From an uncultured Nostocoides sp. (GTDB lineage: Bacteria > Actinomycetota > Actinomycetes > Actinomycetales > Dermatophilaceae): 32,108 bases of DNA. Positions within the stretch are counted from its first letter, which is position 1. The number at the start of each line of letters is the position of its first letter. Position numbers and translations under genes: made by a program. Below the pieces are notes generated by a model. It was not told where the DNA came from and ran no database searches. It saw only the letters and a list, made by a program, of their open reading frames with translations. The stretch covers positions 1 to 32,108 of the forward strand of contig CALLZC010000136.1 in NCBI GenBank assembly GCA_937858995.1. The letters run 5' to 3'. Of this stretch, positions 31,183 through 32,108 are shown piece by piece.

Positions 31183-31856
31183 GCGACATGACCCGGGTGC
31201 TGCTGGCCGAGGATGACGAGGCAATCGCCATTCCTCTCGCCAGAGCCTTGCGCCGCGAGGGGTATGAGGTGGACGTCCGGGGCGATGGCGCCGAGGCGCT
31301 GGAGGTCGCGTTGCAGGGGGTCGACCTGGTGGTGCTCGATCTGGGGCTGCCCGGCATGGACGGGCTGGACGTATGCCGTCGCCTCCGGGCCGCCGGCTCC
31401 AGCGTGCCCGTGCTGATCCTCACCGCGCGCACCGACGAGGTCGACACCGTCGTGGGTCTGGACGCCGGAGCCGACGACTACGTCAAGAAACCCTTCCGCC
31501 TCGCCGAATTGCTGGCCCGCGCCCGCGCCTTGCTGCGGCGGGGGAGCGTCGATCCGGAGGTCGCCGCGACCCTGCTCATCGACCAGAACTCGCGGCGGGT
31601 CTTTTTGCGGGGCACCGAGCTGTCCCTCACGGGCAAGGAGTTTGCCTTGCTCAGCGTTTTGCATCGCGAGCGCGGCAAAGTGGTCTCACGCGAGCAGCTG
31701 ATGCGCGAGATCTGGGATACCCAGTGGTACGGATCGACCAAGACCCTCGATGTCCACATCTCGGTGTTGCGCCGCAAGCTGGGTGACACCACGGACAGCG
31801 GCCGGATGATCGCCACGGTGCGCGGGATCGGTTTCCGGCTCGACGTGGATGATTGA
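31179..31856 (+). CDS. OmpR/PhoB-family response regulator
   Basis: 225 residues from GTG 31179; an ATG at 31188 (MTRVLLAEDD) is an equally good start. The receiver domain shows the acidic triplet EDDE, phosphoacceptor Asp54 (VLDLGLPGMDG), LTARTDE and Lys104 in KKPF. The winged-helix output domain follows (LSLTGKEFALLSVLHRERGKVV; DVHISVLRRKLG; TVRGIGFRL). Translation is coupled to the cyclase gene by GTGA overlap, an unusual link between a cyclic-nucleotide enzyme and a two-component system. The partner kinase gene begins 7 bp downstream. Confidence 0.93.
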   Translation: MSDMTRVLLAEDDEAIAIPLARALRREGYEVDVRGDGAEALEVALQGVDLVVLDLGLPGMDGLDVCRRLRAAGSSVPVLILTARTDEVDTVVGLDAGADDYVKKPFRLAELLARARALLRRGSVDPEVAATLLIDQNSRRVFLRGTELSLTGKEFALLSVLHRERGKVVSREQLMREIWDTQWYGSTKTLDVHISVLRRKLGDTTDSGRMIATVRGIGFRLDVDD

Positions 31857-31863
31857 GGGTCCC

Positions 31864-32040
31864 ATGAACCGCCTCTTCGTCCGCTCGACCATGATTGTCG
31901 TCGGGGCGGCCTTGGGGGCGTCACTGCTCTCCAGCATGGTGGTCATCCTGCTGGCTGCTGGGCGCGCGCCGGGGGACCGGTTGACGGATCGGTTGGGGGC
32001 GGGGTCCTTTGGGCTGCTCGCGGCGGGCGCGCTCGTGGCC
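31864..32040 (+). CDS. Start of a sensor histidine kinase gene (cut by contig end)
   Basis: Only 59 residues remain before the adapter. They open MNRLFVRSTMIVVGAALG with a hydrophobic segment (about 9-32), a short polar stretch (APGDRLTDRLG) and the beginning of a second hydrophobic segment. The layout and the position right after a response regulator fit the N-terminus of its cognate membrane kinase. No catalytic motif is present in the window, so the assignment rests on context. Confidence 0.6.
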
Positions 32041-32108
32041 CTGTCTCTTATACACATCTCCGAGCCCACGAGACGGACTCCTATCTCGTATGCCGTCTTC
32101 TGCTTGAA
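32041..32108 (+). other. Nextera/Illumina i7 adapter read-through
   Basis: CTGTCTCTTATACACATCT (32041-32059) is the Tn5 mosaic end. It is followed by the Nextera read-2 stem (32060-32074), the 8-base index GGACTCCT (32075-32082) and the P7 flow-cell sequence (32083-32106). None of this is genomic. Read on the minus strand it yields the well-known contaminant peptide EMCIRDR. Confidence 0.98.

Noticed and set aside
15..32040. tRNA, rRNA, CRISPR array or transposase genes
   Set aside because: No cloverleaf with CCA-adjacent features, no regularly spaced repeat-spacer series and no DDE or recombinase motif was found by reading both strands.
31686..32069. Minus-strand open frame starting MGSEMCIRDR
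   Set aside because: Its start lies in the Nextera adapter; the peptide is a known contamination signature and the rest is antisense to the kinase and regulator genes.

Overview
The window is a high-GC (roughly two-thirds G+C), gene-dense contig that reads as an actinobacterium. The signs are abundant GTG starts, ATGA/GTGA stop-start overlaps, a TANNNT-type -10 box beside start codons, a small acyl-CoA carboxylase epsilon subunit, and the accD-accE / birA / class III cyclase neighbourhood. A member of the Micrococcales (Intrasporangiaceae-like) is my guess; nothing here proves it. Both ends are artificial: bases 1-14 are the tail of the Nextera mosaic end, and 32041-32108 are Nextera/Illumina i7 read-through adapter, so the first and last genes are cut by the contig ends.

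Region 1 (15-6600) is the most distinctive part. It looks like a sulfide/persulfide stress regulon built round a small CsoR/CstR-family repressor (6268-6528). The repressor keeps both cysteines but lacks the His that makes CsoR a copper sensor, so it resembles the persulfide sensor CstR. Four copies of a 16-bp operator, ATACCC-N4-GGGTAT, sit in front of (i) a rhodanese lipoprotein gene divergent from a zinc-type alcohol dehydrogenase, (ii) a peroxiredoxin - TDT/SLAC1 transporter - PIG-L deacetylase operon, (iii) a divergent sulfide:quinone-oxidoreductase-type flavoprotein (frameshifted here) with a 53-aa partner gene, and (iv) the repressor gene itself. In most cases the operator half-site merges with the -10 hexamer.

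Region 2 (6670-11400) holds a secreted DUF2202 ferritin-like protein with a Gly/Gln repeat tail that appears frameshifted. Converging on it are an OmpR-type two-component system and an upstream divergent glucose-6-phosphate dehydrogenase paralogue. A MerR regulator gene (LiuR-like) follows, divergent from an acyl-CoA dehydrogenase with a perfect 16-bp palindrome between them.

Region 3 (11418-20561) runs on the plus strand: acyl-CoA dehydrogenase and carboxyltransferase (translationally coupled), then a tightly overlapping trio. The trio is a GltD/PreT-like NAD(P) oxidoreductase with extra 4Fe-4S domains, a full-length pyruvate:ferredoxin oxidoreductase (NifJ) and a dihydroorotate-dehydrogenase-like flavoprotein. 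This trio suggests fermentative or microaerobic pyruvate metabolism.

Region 4 (20577-26295) holds maf, a Na+/H+ antiporter fused to a UBP-type zinc finger, a secreted lipase, a 48-bp perfect palindrome and a DUF885 metallopeptidase-like protein. Region 5 (about 26300-27425) is a lower-GC stretch bracketed by imperfect direct repeats of about 40 bp. It carries a 171-aa orphan gene and a probable broken small gene, and is a candidate insertion. Region 6 (27469-32040) holds accE, accD, birA (whose start codon is 25 bp from that of accD, with overlapping symmetric -10 elements), a class III nucleotide cyclase with an unusual active-site residue, and the start of a second two-component system.
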